Assembly: GCA_027692465.1 (NCBI GenBank)
Contig: JAQEYU010000001.1
Location: forward strand, 1,125,338-1,189,337
Length of the DNA: 64,000 bases
From: Enterococcaceae bacterium OF42-14pH9A
Lineage (GTDB): Bacteria > Bacillota > Bacilli > Lactobacillales > Enterococcaceae
Direction of reading: 5' to 3'
The position numbers and the translations under genes were made by a program. Numbering within the stretch: the stretch's first letter is position 1; every line of letters starts with the position of its first letter. This document shows positions 1 to 7,903 of the stretch, piece by piece. The notes under the pieces are model-generated. The model saw nothing but the letters and a program-made list of their open reading frames with translations. It had not been told where the DNA came from and made no database searches.

Positions 1-137
1 CATTGGTTTCCGGGGAAGTCTATGACGGCGCACCGGTGACTCCCTATCTGCTCATCAAAACCAGCGATGAAGGCTTTTCCAGCTTTGCACCGACTGTTTG
101 CGATATTCTGGCAGATGATTGGGAGATCGTGGCATGA
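1..137 (+). CDS. C-terminal end of a DUF2829 / Tad2-like protein (5' end outside window)
   Basis: The frame is open from base 3 to the TGA at 135-137 and gives the last 44 residues of a protein that starts outside the window. The end (TPYLLIKTSDEG...ILADDWEIVA) resembles the C-terminus of the small DUF2829 family, where a Trp-Thr-Pro-like segment is followed by DLLA-DW-V. That family includes Tad2, a phage inhibitor of Thoeris defence, but many chromosomal members have no known role. The stop overlaps the start of the next gene by ATGA, so the two are translationally coupled. Family assignment is from recognition of the tail only. Confidence 0.5.
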   Translation, partial: LVSGEVYDGAPVTPYLLIKTSDEGFSSFAPTVCDILADDWEIVA

Positions 138-922
138 CCCTGCAGGGAACAGCTGATTTCAGCTTTGAAGGAGCGGTCGTGTTGGTGACCGGGGCTGCTT
201 CCGGTATCGGACAGGCACAGGCACGGGCCTTTTTGGCTGCCGGTGCCTGTGTCTTTGCCGTTGACATCCAAGATGATTTTTCAGCTTTGCTGACTGCTGC
301 CAAAACAATCGGTGCAAAAGCAGTCAGCCGATTGGTGTGCTGGACCGCCGATGTTTCGCAGCCGGAACAGTGCCTGAGTACAGCTGCAAAATGCCGGGAA
401 CAGTTCGGGCCGGTGTCGATTCTGTTGAACACGGCCGGTAAGTTGGACGGTTATAAAAACATTTTAGAGACTGATGAAGACCTCTGGCATACAGTTTTAC
501 GCACGGATCTGGACAGCATGTTTTATTTGACCAAAGCCTTGTTACCCGACATGCTGGCAGCCGGACAAGGTACAGTCATCAATATGGCATCGGTGGCCAG
601 TTTTGTCGGGGGCGGCGGTGGGATCGCCTACACTACAGCGAAACATGCCGTCGCCGGCTTCACCAAGCAGTTGGCTTTGGATCACGGGGCTGCCGGAATC
701 CGGGTCTTGGCGTTGGCTCCCGGAGCAATCCGAACTCCCATGAATGCAGCGGATTTTGCCGGTGATGCCGCGATGGCTAAATGGGTTGCCGAAGAAACGC
801 CCTTAAAGCGCTGGGCTGAGCCGGAAGAGGTGGCAGAAGTGACCTTGTTTGCAGCCAGTCGCGGTGCCGGTTATATGCAGGGAAATATCATTGAAATCGA
901 CGGAGGCTGGCTGCTGAAATGA
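134..922 (+). CDS. Short-chain dehydrogenase/reductase (FabG-like)
   Basis: A 262-residue classical SDR oxidoreductase using NAD(P). The Rossmann glycine motif TGAASGIG is at residues 19-26, an NTAG motif at about 99, and the catalytic Ser153, Tyr166 and Lys170 (YTTAK) are present. Length is normal for the family. ATG 134 is preferred over the in-frame TTG at 119 because it overlaps the upstream stop (ATGA) and has GGGAG at 120-124. Asp49-type acidic residue after the second strand (AVDIQ) is more usual in NAD-preferring members, which is inference. The substrate cannot be told. It overlaps the next gene by ATGA as well, so three genes form one translation-coupled unit. Confidence 0.85.
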   Translation: MTLQGTADFSFEGAVVLVTGAASGIGQAQARAFLAAGACVFAVDIQDDFSALLTAAKTIGAKAVSRLVCWTADVSQPEQCLSTAAKCREQFGPVSILLNTAGKLDGYKNILETDEDLWHTVLRTDLDSMFYLTKALLPDMLAAGQGTVINMASVASFVGGGGGIAYTTAKHAVAGFTKQLALDHGAAGIRVLALAPGAIRTPMNAADFAGDAAMAKWVAEETPLKRWAEPEEVAEVTLFAASRGAGYMQGNIIEIDGGWLLK

Positions 923-1491
923 AAGAGGAATTGACAGAAACACAAGCTGCGGCTTGGATCGCCGAGGATCCGAAGCTGATGGCAATTTTGCGGATCATTG
1001 CCGATTGGAATCTGTCGGAGGGTTGGCTGACCGCCGGTACGCTCCGTAATTATTTGTGGGATCGACTGGCAGGTTCGAAAACAGCACATGCGTCCAATGA
1101 TGTGGATGTTGCTTTTTTTGATCCCGGACTGGACTATGAGGAAAGTGAGACTTTAGGACGTCAGTTGGCCGCCCATTGGCCCCAATACAACTGGGAGATC
1201 AAAAATCAGGCCCACATGCACACCCATAATTTTTCCGAGGAGCCGTCTTACACCGGGACGTTGGATGCCGTCAGCAAATATCCGGAAACCTGTACTGCGT
1301 TGGCCTGCCGGCTGGATGATGCAGGATACCCGCAGTTCCGAGCTTTATGGGGCCTGGCTGATCTGGCGGCTTTTGAAGTTCGCCCAACGCCGCATTTTTT
1401 GAGTGCTCCTCGACGAATGGCTGTCTATCAAAAGCGGGTCGCTACTAAAAATTGGCAGGAAAGCTGGCCGCAATTAAAAATCCGCTCTTGA
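919..1491 (+). CDS. Nucleotidyltransferase family protein (COG3575/DUF925-like)
   Basis: A 190-residue protein resembling the NTP_transf_6 (DUF925) family of predicted nucleotidyltransferases. Near residue 55 it has a SNDVDVAFFD segment that fits the paired-acid motif of the nucleotidyltransferase fold. This is followed by a conserved MHTHNF stretch and a C-terminal part with ALACRLDD and WGLADLAAFEVRPT, both typical of this family. Its start overlaps the SDR stop by 4 bases. Substrate and pathway are unknown; members are widespread single genes. The next gene downstream has its own riboswitch and is a separate transcription unit. Confidence 0.65.
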   Translation: MKEELTETQAAAWIAEDPKLMAILRIIADWNLSEGWLTAGTLRNYLWDRLAGSKTAHASNDVDVAFFDPGLDYEESETLGRQLAAHWPQYNWEIKNQAHMHTHNFSEEPSYTGTLDAVSKYPETCTALACRLDDAGYPQFRALWGLADLAAFEVRPTPHFLSAPRRMAVYQKRVATKNWQESWPQLKIRS

Positions 1492-1539
1492 AAAAACAAA
1501 GCCGCTTCAGTTATTATAATTACCAGCGGCTGGTCCGCA

Positions 1540-1598
1540 CTGCACCACTTCAATCCTTTGGGTGCAGCTTATTACCGGGAAAGTCCCGTAAAGGAGAA
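1540..1598 (+). promoter_or_regulatory. preQ1-II riboswitch
   Basis: A CTGCACC stem (1540-1546) pairs with GGTGCAG (1561-1567) around a pyrimidine-rich loop. It is followed by GCTTATTA, a second small hairpin CGGGA/TCCCG (1576-1588), and AAAGGAG at 1590-1596, which doubles as the ribosome binding site. This matches the preQ1-II (COG4708) riboswitch layout, in which ligand binding sequesters the Shine-Dalgarno sequence in a pseudoknot. The downstream gene is queT, the gene this class normally controls. Confidence 0.85.
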
Positions 1599-1604
1599 CG
1601 ACAA

Positions 1605-2117
1605 ATGAATAATCCTGAAAAACTGCGTTCAGAATCTGTCTGGACCACACAAGAATTGACCAAGATGGCGTTGGTGGCTGCTCTGTATGTAGCGGTAACT
1701 TTCGTCTTGCAGCCGGTAGGATATGGTAATATCCAGTTTCGTGTCGCTGAGATGTTCAACTTTCTGGCACTGTACAACAAGCGCTATGTCTGGGCCGTGA
1801 CAATCGGGTGCGCTATCGCCAACTTGGCTTCCCCTAATGGGATTCTTGATGTAGTGGTCGGCGGTATCTGTACGCTTTTTGTGTTGCTTTTGTGCCGATA
1901 TGTGACCCGTAACCTTAAAGATCTGCGGGTCAAAATTGCCATTACCGCAGTGATTTTTGCTGTTTCTATGTTCACTGTCGCAGCTCAGCTGACGATCTTG
2001 TTCCAAGCGCCCTTCTTCTTCAACTGGCTGACTATTGGGATCGGCGAACTGCTGTCCATGGCAATCGGCGGAATCATTATTTACGCCCTCAGCCAAAAAA
2101 TCGATCTGACTGCCTAA
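1605..2117 (+). CDS. queT: Queuosine precursor transporter QueT
   Basis: A 170-residue integral membrane protein of the QueT (COG4708) family, the substrate-binding S component of an ECF transporter that imports a queuosine precursor such as preQ1. About five hydrophobic segments are visible, and the family stretch QFRVAEMFNFLALYNKRYVWAVTIGCAIANLASPNGILDVVVGG begins near residue 45. ATG 1605 is chosen because the AAAGGAG of the riboswitch lies 8 bases upstream; the open frame extends further upstream but through the riboswitch. The shared ECF energy-coupling genes are not in the window. Expected regulation is translational shut-off by preQ1. Confidence 0.9.
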   Translation: MNNPEKLRSESVWTTQELTKMALVAALYVAVTFVLQPVGYGNIQFRVAEMFNFLALYNKRYVWAVTIGCAIANLASPNGILDVVVGGICTLFVLLLCRYVTRNLKDLRVKIAITAVIFAVSMFTVAAQLTILFQAPFFFNWLTIGIGELLSMAIGGIIIYALSQKIDLTA

Positions 2118-2143
2118 ATCAGGCTTTGAATAACATAAATACA

Positions 2144-2182
2144 AGGGTGCTGCCTAGATTGAAGGACAGCACTCTTTTTTTT
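2144..2182 (+). terminator. Rho-independent terminator after queT
   Basis: AGGGTGCTGCC pairs with GGACAGCACTC (one mismatch) and is followed directly by a run of eight T. Confidence 0.85.
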
Positions 2183-2307
2183 GCTGTCACCAGTGACGGG
2201 TCCGGCTTTCTTTTTCAAGGGGAATCGGTATAATAAAAGCAAACGATTACTCCCTGAAAGATCTGTCTCTTCAATAAAGGGAGTAGTCAGCCTAAAGGAG
2301 TTTTTTG

Positions 2308-2730
2308 ATGAAAGCAACGATCAGCGGACAAAAACGGATCTCTGAAGGAGGCTGCAACGCTTGTACAGCCTTTTCTTTGCAGGTTTATCATCTGACTTTT
2401 TCTGACGGGAGCCGGGTCTCCTTGGAGCGCTTGGATGTGCCGACCATCGTCATGGCCTTTGCCCAGAAAGACCGCTGGCAGCAGGAATTCACCATGCTGG
2501 ATATGACCGAAGAAGCGATGCTCTACAAAAAAGACGGGCAGACAGTGACTGAACAGGAAGCTTCCGCCAACGTCAGCTATCAAAAGGGACCGGATCGTCT
2601 CAAGCTCGCCAAGGAATACTGTGATTTGGCCGATTTGTATCAAGGTATCAATCAGGTTTTGACCCGCTTTTTCGGTATGGAGGAAGTAGCCTTCGACTAT
2701 GAGACTATCGAACGAGAGCCGGTCATCTAA
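2308..2730 (+). CDS. Hypothetical protein
   Basis: A 140-residue soluble protein I do not recognise. It has an AAAGGAG ribosome binding site 7 bases before ATG 2308 and a TATAAT box at 2229-2234, so it is probably a single-gene unit between the queT terminator and a family A repeat. Near the N-terminus there are two cysteines three residues apart (GCNACTAF); there is no signal peptide or membrane segment. Composition and codon use look like the neighbouring chromosomal genes. Confidence 0.6.
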   Translation: MKATISGQKRISEGGCNACTAFSLQVYHLTFSDGSRVSLERLDVPTIVMAFAQKDRWQQEFTMLDMTEEAMLYKKDGQTVTEQEASANVSYQKGPDRLKLAKEYCDLADLYQGINQVLTRFFGMEEVAFDYETIEREPVI

Positions 2731-2753
2731 TCAGAAAGTGATGTCGGATAATA

Positions 2754-2908
2754 GGGCGTGTCTGAAAACTCCAGTGGCAGATATTTTGGTCCTTTTCACC
2801 GTAATCTACTCGTAAATGCGCAGCTTTGCACCACATAAGCTGCGCTTTACTCCTTGATTTCGGCAGGTCCGCAAAAATCTGGATCCCCCAGAGTTTTCAG
2901 ACACCCCC
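2754..2908 (+). repeat. Family A palindromic repeat, copy 1
   Basis: About 155 bp, starting GGGCGTGTCTGAAAACTC and ending GAGTTTTCAGACAC. The halves pair along most of their length: CAGATATTTTGGTCC with GGTCCGCAAAAATCTGG, and a central GCGCAGCTT with AAGCTGCGC. The left flank ends in TA. Taken as the reference orientation. Confidence 0.9.
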
Positions 2909-3001
2909 CAACCTTTCGCTGCTCGAAAAGGCCTCGCCGCTGAAGGGATCAACCGATTGTGATACACTGGATCAAAATGAGGAAAAGGCAGGAATGCGGC
3001 A

Positions 3002-3604
3002 ATGTTCAATCAAAGTTCTTTTGAAGTTTTTAACATCTCCGGCTTGGAGGAGCGGATGGCAGCTGTCCGCAGCGAGATCCAGCCAGTCTTTCAACAGATC
3101 GGGGATGCCTTGATCCCGGAATTGGAGGCGGCTTTGGAGCGGCCTTTTTATCTGCATATCGCACAACATCGCCGTCGTACCGTTCATCCGCCGGAAAATA
3201 CCTGGGCGGCTGTGGGAGAAGGCAAGCGAGGATATAAAATGGCCCCGCACTTTCAGATTGGAATCTGGCCGGAGTATGTGTTCATGTGGTTGTCCATCAT
3301 CGATCAGCCCCAAGACCAGAAACGCTATGGGCAGACCCTGCTGACCGCTCTGCCGGAAATCAAACAGCTGCCGGCAGATTTCGTAATCAATAAAGACCAT
3401 ACCGTGGCCTCTTTGCTTTCATTGGATGAAGCAGAGTCGGCGTTGGAGCGTCTGGTGAAAGTCAAAAAAAGCGAATTCCAAATGGGCCGAGTGATCCTGC
3501 GGGAAAGCCCGTTATGGCAGGAACCAAAAAATGCGCTGACAGAGATTTTGGCCACCTATCGACAATTGCTGCCATTCTATGAGCTTTTGACGGAAGAGGC
3601 CTAG
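3002..3604 (+). CDS. YktB-family protein (UPF0637/DUF1054)
   Basis: A 200-residue protein matching the DUF1054 family (YktB of Bacillus). Recognisable features are the N-terminal FEVFNISGLEERM, HIAQHRRRTVHPPENTWAA, and GYKMAPHFQIGIWPEYVFMWL. The family is confined to Firmicutes and its function is not established. ATG 3002 begins the conserved N-terminus. The stop codon TAG at 3602-3604 lies within CTAGGATTTC, the first bases of a family B repeat, so the present C-terminal end was set at or very close to the repeat junction. Confidence 0.8.
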   Translation: MFNQSSFEVFNISGLEERMAAVRSEIQPVFQQIGDALIPELEAALERPFYLHIAQHRRRTVHPPENTWAAVGEGKRGYKMAPHFQIGIWPEYVFMWLSIIDQPQDQKRYGQTLLTALPEIKQLPADFVINKDHTVASLLSLDEAESALERLVKVKKSEFQMGRVILRESPLWQEPKNALTEILATYRQLLPFYELLTEEA

Positions 3605-3722
3605 GATTTCATCCGGACTGGAATCAAAGTGATCGGTCGAGTGCCGAAAAGTTTCAGAAGGCTCTCCGATCTGACCCCGGCGTACAACCACCGGCCAAAG
3701 CTCGTCGAAATTTCCCTTCACC
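3601..3722 (+). repeat. Family B repeat, copy 1 (left end only)
   Basis: About 120 bases align with the left end of the 28.87 kb copy: CTAG-ATTTCAT, GGACTGGAAT, GAAAAGTTTCAGAAGGCTCT and the GATCTGACCCCGGCGTACA block. The remainder of the element is absent. Confidence 0.75.
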
Positions 3723-3983
3723 CGCTAAAAACATTGATATAAAGGGAATCGTTTGCAAAAACACTTTTGAAAGCAGGGGACAACAGGCTTTTTTTACAAA
3801 ACCTTGATATGACGGCTTTCTTTGAGCTTTACCAAAACCATAAAAATACAGAAAGTTTAATTCGTATTATTTTATCTGAATAGGGGAAAGGGTTTTCTGT
3901 TGCGCAGTTATAGGGGTTTTGCTAGAATAATACGTAGGGATTAAACAAAATCCTAATTATTTTATTCCTGGGAGGAATTAAAC
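3723..3983 (+). promoter_or_regulatory. Promoter region of the HU gene
   Basis: TTGCGC (3900-3905), a 17-base spacer and TAGAAT (3923-3928) form a good vegetative promoter about 55 bases before the HU start. The ribosome binding site is GGGAGGA near 3971. The upstream part is A+T-rich with no recognisable gene. Confidence 0.7.
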
Positions 3984-4256
3984 ATGAACAAAGCAGAATT
4001 GATCTCCGCCGTTGCAGAAAAATCAGGTTTGACTAAAAAAGATGCTACCGCAGTCTTGACTGCCATTATCGACACTGTTGAAGAAACCTTGAAAAAAGGC
4101 GACAGCGTTCAAATCATGGGCTTTGGTACTTTCGAAGTGCGTCAACGCGCAGCTCGTAAAGGTCGTAACCCTCAAACCGGGGAAGAAATCGAAATCAAAG
4201 CATCCAAGACACCGGCTTTCAAACCTGGTAAACAATTGAAAGACGCTGTCAAATAA
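3984..4256 (+). CDS. hup: DNA-binding protein HU
   Basis: A 90-residue HU-family nucleoid protein. It has the helical N-terminus ([28 protein letters not shown]), the [24 protein letters not shown] arm region with the proline that intercalates DNA, and the [16 protein letters not shown] end. It is a dimer that bends and compacts DNA without sequence specificity. It stands alone, with its own promoter and a strong terminator immediately after, as expected for an abundant protein. The ribosome binding site GGGAGGA is well placed. Confidence 0.97.
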   Translation: MNKAELISAVAEKSGLTKKDATAVLTAIIDTVEETLKKGDSVQIMGFGTFEVRQRAARKGRNPQTGEEIEIKASKTPAFKPGKQLKDAVK

Positions 4257-4273
4257 CATCTGAATATACAAAT

Positions 4274-4305
4274 AACCCGCAGCCTTTACAGCTGCGGGTT
4301 TTTCT
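4274..4305 (+). terminator. Rho-independent terminator after HU
   Basis: AACCCGCAGC (4274-4283) pairs perfectly with GCTGCGGGTT (4291-4300) and is followed by T residues. Confidence 0.92.
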
Positions 4306-4459
4306 GTGCTTACGGCTGGGCTCTATCAGGACAGAAATCAAAGCAATTTGTCCGAAGATGCCAGAGCCGGCTGGCGTGTCAATTGTCGTGGTGCACGGTT
4401 CAGCAGGTTGAGTCTTCCGAACCCGTCCGAACCAATAGGCAGGCTGTTGTTGCAGCAGA

Positions 4460-5011
4460 TCACTTGGCGGGCGTCAAAAAGCGCTGAGGCAGGCGGTTGA
4501 CGATCACAACGCCGATAACAGCGGCGCAAACAGCTTTGAGGATTCCCGGCAGGATGAAAGGAATTACCGCAGCGTTTAAAGCAGCACTGAAGGTCATTCC
4601 GGTGCCAAAATGCATCCAAGCAGCACCGAAGAGCAAGACGACCGCAGCTCCGGCCAAATTGGCAATGATGCTCCACAGAAAGTTCAGCTTGGTTTTTTCA
4701 ATGATGCCCCCGGTCACCAGCCCATTGAAAATAAAACCGATCAAAAAGCCTCCCGTAGGTCCCAATAGAGCCCCGATTCCACTGGCTCCGCCGGCATAAA
4801 CCGGAATTCCAATCAGGCCCAAAAGCAGGTAGATGATGATCGCCCAAGTCCCGGTCCGCATCCCTAAGATTGTTACGGTTAAGCCGATGATGAATGTCTG
4901 CAGGGTGAAGGGAACAACAGTGATAGGCAGGGTGATGACAAACTGGGACAAGATCCCGATGACGGCAGCGAAGACCGCAGCCAGTATTTGTTCTCTCAAT
5001 GAAATGCGCAT
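4460..5011 (-). CDS. bioY: Biotin transporter BioY
   Basis: A 183-residue membrane protein of the BioY family, the biotin-binding S component of an ECF transporter in the cell membrane. About six hydrophobic segments are seen, together with the family hallmark GPTGGFLIGF near residue 85 and TLQTFIIGLTVTILGMRTGTWA before it. Length is typical. No biotin synthesis genes are nearby, which suggests that the cell depends on uptake. The upstream region carries a BirA-like TAGTTAAC/GTTAACTA operator, so repression by biotin-loaded BirA is expected. The ribosome binding site is AAGAAGGAAT before ATG 5011. Confidence 0.93.
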   Translation of the reverse strand: MRISLREQILAAVFAAVIGILSQFVITLPITVVPFTLQTFIIGLTVTILGMRTGTWAIIIYLLLGLIGIPVYAGGASGIGALLGPTGGFLIGFIFNGLVTGGIIEKTKLNFLWSIIANLAGAAVVLLFGAAWMHFGTGMTFSAALNAAVIPFILPGILKAVCAAVIGVVIVNRLPQRFLTPAK

Positions 5012-5047
5012 AATGATTCCTTCTTTCGTAAACTTTTTATTTAGATG

Positions 5048-5090
5048 TAGTTAACGCATCTGTGACTGAATTATATCGTTTGGTTAACTA
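5048..5090 (-). promoter_or_regulatory. BirA-like operator before bioY
   Basis: Perfect inverted half-sites TAGTTAAC (5048-5055) and GTTAACTA (5083-5090) surround a minus-strand TATAAT-like box. The halves match the BirA GTTAAC core, but the 27-base gap is about one helical turn longer than the usual gap in Firmicutes. Confidence 0.65.
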
Positions 5091-5287
5091 TTTGTAAATA
5101 TAAAGTTTACAAGAATGCAAGGATCGTTTGGAAGAGCCTTCTGAAACTTTTCGATAATCCGTTAATTCCATTGAAAACAGTCGGAATGGCGCAGCAATCT
5201 ATTTTGGGGCTTATGCAGGGTTTTGAAACGAGCTGTTCCTGCACAAAAGGATTGGCAAGGTACCGGTATTTTGATAGAGATTGATTA
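5091..5287. other. Intergenic stretch with a family B end fragment
   Basis: GAGCCTTCTGAAACTTTTCG at about 5134-5153 matches the inner inverted repeat of family B (compare 29127-29146). Nothing else is recognisable. Confidence 0.45.
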
Positions 5288-5443
5288 GGGTGCGTCTGAA
5301 ACCGCCAGTGGCAGCTGTTTTGGACCTTTTCACCGCAGGCTGCGTCGTAAATGCGCAGCTTTACACCACGCAAGCTGCGCTTTACTCCATAATTTCGGCA
5401 GGTTCGCAAAAATCTGGCTTCCCCCGATGATTTCAGACATCCC
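5288..5443 (+). repeat. Family A palindromic repeat, copy 2
   Basis: Starts GGGTGCGTCTGAAACCGCCA and ends GATGATTTCAGACATCCC. It has the central GCGCAGCTT/AAGCTGCGC stem and a TA left flank. Both ends are more diverged than in copy 1. Confidence 0.85.
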
Positions 5444-5639
5444 TTATCCTGATTTACATATAAAGTGCTTTTTGTCGTTTGTTTTTCATTTTTTTGATAT
5501 CATTTTAATAAATGGTGGTTTAGTATGCTGCTGGATCAATGCCAGCGAGGATTTTTTAGTCTTTTCCCGTGATCTGCAGGGAAAGCATCCGCTCTTAACT
5601 TGCATGAGCGGTGCGTTGCTTTCGGATTTCAGAGAGAGA

Positions 5640-5676
5640 GTTCTTAAAATCTGGATTCCCCCGAAGTTTTCAGACG
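5640..5676 (+). repeat. Family A right-end fragment
   Basis: AAAATCTGGATTCCCCCGAA followed by GTTTTCAGAC matches the right arm of family A. The preceding 150 bases (5490-5640) are only vaguely similar, so this is a decayed copy. Confidence 0.5.
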
Positions 5677-5755
5677 GATCATGAGGAAGTTGGGGTCTTT
5701 TAGTTGTTGCTCAGGTTAAAAGGGAAAGTAAAGTTACGGATGAGGAGGTGAGGGC

Positions 5756-6187
5756 GTGCTGCTGGTGATATATCGAGTGATTTTGGTGGTAAATCTGGCG
5801 GTCAGTACCGGTTTTACGTTTGGGACTGCCGGCAATGATTTTTTTGGACTATATCCCTGGGCGTATTATTTGCAGTTATTTCTGCTGCCCTTCTTCTTGT
5901 TTTTATTATTGCTGAATACGATCCATCACCGCACGCTGACCAGCCGTTTTTTGTTTGCGGTGGCCTATTGCGGGGCGTGTTTGTTGTCTACGGAAATCTT
6001 GGTGCATCCGGAGCGTTATCCGGCTTTTTTCCTGCGGGAAGGCGGGGTCCAGACCTGTTGTTATATCTTGGAGGTTATCCTGGCAGCCGTTTTGTTGAAA
6101 AATGAATTCCATATTGAGTTTGCGCTGACGCCGGCTATCAAAAAGCAGGATACTGCCAAACTGCCGGTGGAAATCGATAGAAAATAG
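5756..6187 (+). CDS. Hypothetical membrane protein
   Basis: A 143-residue protein with about four hydrophobic segments (residues roughly 3-20, 28-50, 58-80 and 98-115), so probably an inner membrane protein. I recognise no family. GTG 5756 is preferred because GAGGAGGTGAGGG lies just upstream. It sits alone between family A copies. Its TAG stop (6185-6187) uses the first G of copy 3: the gene ends in TA and the repeat begins with GGGCG. The C-terminal residues may therefore differ by nothing or by very little from the ancestral protein if the original stop was TAA. Confidence 0.55.
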   Translation: MLLVIYRVILVVNLAVSTGFTFGTAGNDFFGLYPWAYYLQLFLLPFFLFLLLLNTIHHRTLTSRFLFAVAYCGACLLSTEILVHPERYPAFFLREGGVQTCCYILEVILAAVLLKNEFHIEFALTPAIKKQDTAKLPVEIDRK

Positions 6188-6338
6188 GGCGTGTCTGAAA
6201 ACTTCAGTAGCAGCTATTTTGGTCCTTTTCGCCGCAATCTGCTCGTAAATGCGCAGCTTTGCACCACATAAGCTGGCTTTACTCCTTGATTTCGGCAGGT
6301 CCGCAAAACTCTGGCTTCCCCCAGAGTTAATCTGAACC
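6187..6338 (+). repeat. Family A palindromic repeat, copy 3
   Basis: Starts GGGCGTGTCTGAAAACTTCA. The central stem is GCGCAGCTT with a damaged partner (AAGCTGGC), and the right end is degenerate (GAGTTAATCTGAACC). The left flank TA is the end of the upstream gene's stop codon. Confidence 0.85.
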
Positions 6339-6454
6339 ATTCGACAGAATCCCGCTTGTTGTTAACCTGCTGTGGCTTAAGATAAAGCCGCATGCAGCAA
6401 TCCGGGTTGCTGCTGTTTGCTTGTGGATTACAGGGCTGCGTTCTCAGACACGCT

Positions 6455-6511
6455 AAAGATCCGGCACTTTTGCGACAGTTGTAGTGGCTGCCTCAAAAGT
6501 GCCGGATCTTT
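6455..6511. terminator. Terminator-like hairpin after icd
   Basis: An 18-base perfect stem (AAAGATCCGGCACTTTTG at 6455-6472 with its complement at 6494-6511). It lies just beyond the icd stop and can act on either strand. The T-run is short. Confidence 0.7.
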
Positions 6512-6535
6512 TGGTTATCGGATACTTGGAATGAT

Positions 6536-7804
6536 TTACTTTGCTGTGATGATATCAGCCAGGATTTTGCCGAATTCGCCAGTAGTGACCTCGGTTGCTC
6601 CTGCCATGGAATGGGCAAAATCGGAAGTGACTTTTTTTTCCGTCAGGGCTTCTGCGATTGCTGATTCTACCAACTTGGCTGCTTCGGTCCAGCCCAGATA
6701 CTCCAGCATCATGCCGGCAGACAACAGCAATGAACAAGGGTTGGCTTTGCCTTGACCGGCGATGTCCGGAGCGGTACCGTGGGTTGCTTCAAAAATCGCA
6801 TGACCGGTCTTGAAGTTGATATTGGCGCCGGGAGCAATCCCGATCCCGCCGACCTGAGCGGCCAGTGCATCGGAAATGTAGTCTCCATTCAGATTGCAAG
6901 TAGCGATCACATCATATTTTTCCGGATAGAGCAGGATCTGCTGCAGCATATTGTCGGCGATGACATCGTTTATGATCACTTTTCCGGCAGCTTTAGCAGC
7001 AGCCAAGGCTTGATCGGCAGCAGCCTGTCCCTTTTCAGCGACTAGAGTGTTGTACTGGTTCGTCGTAAAGGTCTGTTCCGGATAAGCGGCTTCTGCCAGT
7101 TCGTAGCCCCAGTTTTTAAAGCCGCCCTCGGTAAATTTCATGATATTGCCTTTATGGACCAGTGTGACGGCTTTGCGCCCGTTGGCCAAGGCGTAGTCGA
7201 TAGCCGCACCGATGAGTCGCTGACTGCCTTCTTGGGAAACAGGTTTGATCCCGATGGCACTGGTTTGTGGGAAGCGAATCTTGTTGACAGCAAATTTCTC
7301 CTGCAAGATCCCGATGAGCTCGGCTGCCTCGCTGCTGCCTTTTTCAAATTCAATCCCGGCATAGACGTCTTCGGTATTTTCACGGAAGATTACCATGTCG
7401 GTTTTTTCCGGTTCTTTCAAAGGAGAAGGAACTCCGGTGAAATAGCGGACCGGACGGACACAGGCAAATAAGTCCAGGTCTTGGCGCAGGGCTACGTTTA
7501 ACGAACGGATGCCGCCGCCGATGGGAGTGGTCAAAGGACCTTTCAGAGCGACCTTGGCTTCCTTGATGGCAGCCAGTGTCGCTTCCGGCAGCCAATCACT
7601 AGTTTCGTTGAAGGCTTTTTCGCCAGCTAAAACTTCGATCCATTGAATGGCTTTTTGGCCGTCATAAGCTTTGGCTACCGCTGCGTCAATGACCCCACGA
7701 GAGGCTTCCCAGATTTCCGGCCCGATGCCGTCGCCGGCGATAAAAGGAATCGTGGGTTGTGTCGGGACCACGAGTTTTTCATTTTCGATCGTGATGTAAG
7801 TCAA
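6536..7804 (-). CDS. icd: Isocitrate dehydrogenase, probably NAD-dependent
   Basis: A 422-residue enzyme converting isocitrate to 2-oxoglutarate and CO2, homologous to E. coli and Bacillus Icd. The substrate-binding serine region ([18 protein letters not shown], Ser101), NEDVYAG-type segment and [10 protein letters not shown] are present. In NADP enzymes the last motif reads HGTAPKY; here Asp347 and Ile348 replace Lys and Tyr, and the later Tyr/Arg pair that grips the 2'-phosphate is Ser394 and His398. Those four changes are the known signature of NAD-specific bacterial Icd. It follows acnA in the same direction after 99 bases containing a hairpin. The start is TTG 7804, with GGAGGAG 7 bases upstream. 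Confidence 0.93.
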   Translation of the reverse strand: MTYITIENEKLVVPTQPTIPFIAGDGIGPEIWEASRGVIDAAVAKAYDGQKAIQWIEVLAGEKAFNETSDWLPEATLAAIKEAKVALKGPLTTPIGGGIRSLNVALRQDLDLFACVRPVRYFTGVPSPLKEPEKTDMVIFRENTEDVYAGIEFEKGSSEAAELIGILQEKFAVNKIRFPQTSAIGIKPVSQEGSQRLIGAAIDYALANGRKAVTLVHKGNIMKFTEGGFKNWGYELAEAAYPEQTFTTNQYNTLVAEKGQAAADQALAAAKAAGKVIINDVIADNMLQQILLYPEKYDVIATCNLNGDYISDALAAQVGGIGIAPGANINFKTGHAIFEATHGTAPDIAGQGKANPCSLLLSAGMMLEYLGWTEAAKLVESAIAEALTEKKVTSDFAHSMAGATEVTTGEFGKILADIITAK

Positions 7805-7847
7805 ATTGTGCTCCTCCGTTCAGATAATAGGTGAGTGTGGGAAAGAG

Positions 7848-7876
7848 GGACCTGCCGGCGTTGTGTCGGCAGGTCC
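7848..7876 (-). promoter_or_regulatory. Intercistronic hairpin between acnA and icd
   Basis: GGACCTGCCG (7848-7857) pairs perfectly with CGGCAGGTCC (7867-7876). There is no T-run on the minus strand, so it is more likely an RNA-processing or stability hairpin than a full terminator. Confidence 0.6.
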
Positions 7877-7903
7877 GCGACTTTTTGGGTTCGATTTTTT
7901 GGT

